A stretch of DNA of 64,000 nt from Crotalaria pallida (taxonomy: Eukaryota; Streptophyta; Magnoliopsida; Fabales; Fabaceae), in assembly GCA_037953625.1 (NCBI GenBank), contig CM075656.1, forward strand, positions 68,467,001 through 68,531,000, given 5' to 3'. Each line of letters begins with the position of its first letter. The first letter of the stretch is position 1. Position numbers and translations under genes: made by a program. The notes under the pieces are model-generated. The model had not been told where the DNA came from. It did not search any database and saw only the letters and a program-made list of their open reading frames with translations. Below are positions 63,461 to 64,000 of this stretch, in pieces.

Positions 63461-63697
63461 TGAACATTTGGCTATTAATTTTGTCTCTATAATTATTTTT
63501 GATAAGTTATTAGTTGAACGTTTGGCTATTAATTTTTCACTTGCCACAAAAGTATATGGCACAATGAACATTTATGGTTAAAATTTTTTATTAAAAATTT
63601 TTATTTAATTCCGATTTCGGTTTATTTCTTGAGACTTGATTTCATTTATTTTATTTGGAATTTATTCGTAAAAACTTATTGATCACTTATTCGTTAG

Positions 63698-64000
63698 TTC
63701 TACTAAAGATCTGCATCATAAAGGTAAGTTCTTTACGGTTTTATTGAAAAATAAAGAGTAAGTGCATATGAAGGATTTAGCATGTCATATCAGAGCCAAA
63801 AAGGAATATACTCCCTCCGGTTTAGAATATAAACACAAAAAAACTAAATTCACGCTTATTAAGGATATTAGTTGATTGTATTTAATTTTAACAAATTTAT
63901 CAAAAATAGAGGTATTTTAGAAAAGTAGTAATGGGAATGAAGAAAAAATTAAATGAAATAACAATTTTGTAGGTATGTTTTAGAAAAGTAGCATTGTAAA
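63698..64000. repeat. Satellite monomer, unit 13 (first 303 bp)
   Basis: The array runs off the end of the window inside the MITE (from 63811). Confidence 0.95.

Larger units (their letters stand above)
53291..63697. repeat. Satellite monomer, unit 12, split by element 2
   Basis: The unit occupies 53291-56346 and 62726-63697. Without the 6374-bp insertion and one 5-bp duplication it is 4028 bp. Long form. Confidence 0.95.

Overview
The window looks like nuclear DNA of a dicot plant. It is AT-rich, gene-poor and built almost entirely of repeats. The plant signals are Ty3/gypsy Tat-type retrotransposons with LTRs, PBS and PPT, GT-AG introns, a Stowaway-like MITE, a fossil exon of a plant lysosomal Pro-X carboxypeptidase (peptidase family S28), and a fossil LINE zinc-binding domain. 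I see no rRNA, tRNA, CRISPR or bacterial gene. Most short open frames are chance frames repeated once per satellite unit.

Layout. (1) 1-1410 is a fragment of a non-autonomous LTR element, called element 1 here, joined to the array by an illegitimate junction. (2) 1415-64000 is a head-to-tail tandem array of a monomer of about 4.0 kb: twelve full units and the start of a thirteenth. Units 3-7 are each exactly 3999 bp, units 8-9 are 3991 bp, and the outer units are 4015-4029 bp without insertions. Each monomer carries, in order, a Stowaway-like MITE, a GATAC/GTATC-rich block, small inverted and direct repeats, a frameshifted S28 exon 1, an AT-rich stretch, and a relic of a LINE zf-RVT domain. 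(3) Unit 10 is split by element 1 (40840-48643, minus strand, TSD AAAAC). Element 1 has no gag-pol, contains a GC-rich gene-like segment, and is itself split by a 3.2 kb TG...CA element without coding domains (44985-48202, TSD GGTGC), probably a solo LTR. (4) Unit 12 is split by element 2 (56347-62720, minus strand, TSD CAGAT), a Tat-type gypsy element. Its gag-pol has collapsed to a Gag-tail/integrase fusion, but a spliced gene on the opposite strand (58195-60011) is still fully open.

How it fits together. The array was amplified and homogenised by unequal exchange. A variant with a 28-bp deletion fills the middle, and blocks recur at a shift of 11,997 bp. Retroelements then inserted at different phases of the monomer. 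The most interesting items are the intact antisense gene in a dead retroelement, a row of covarying hairpins downstream of it, the gene-fossil megasatellite, and the identical duplicated fragment at the left edge. All family assignments are from recognition by eye; no search was run.
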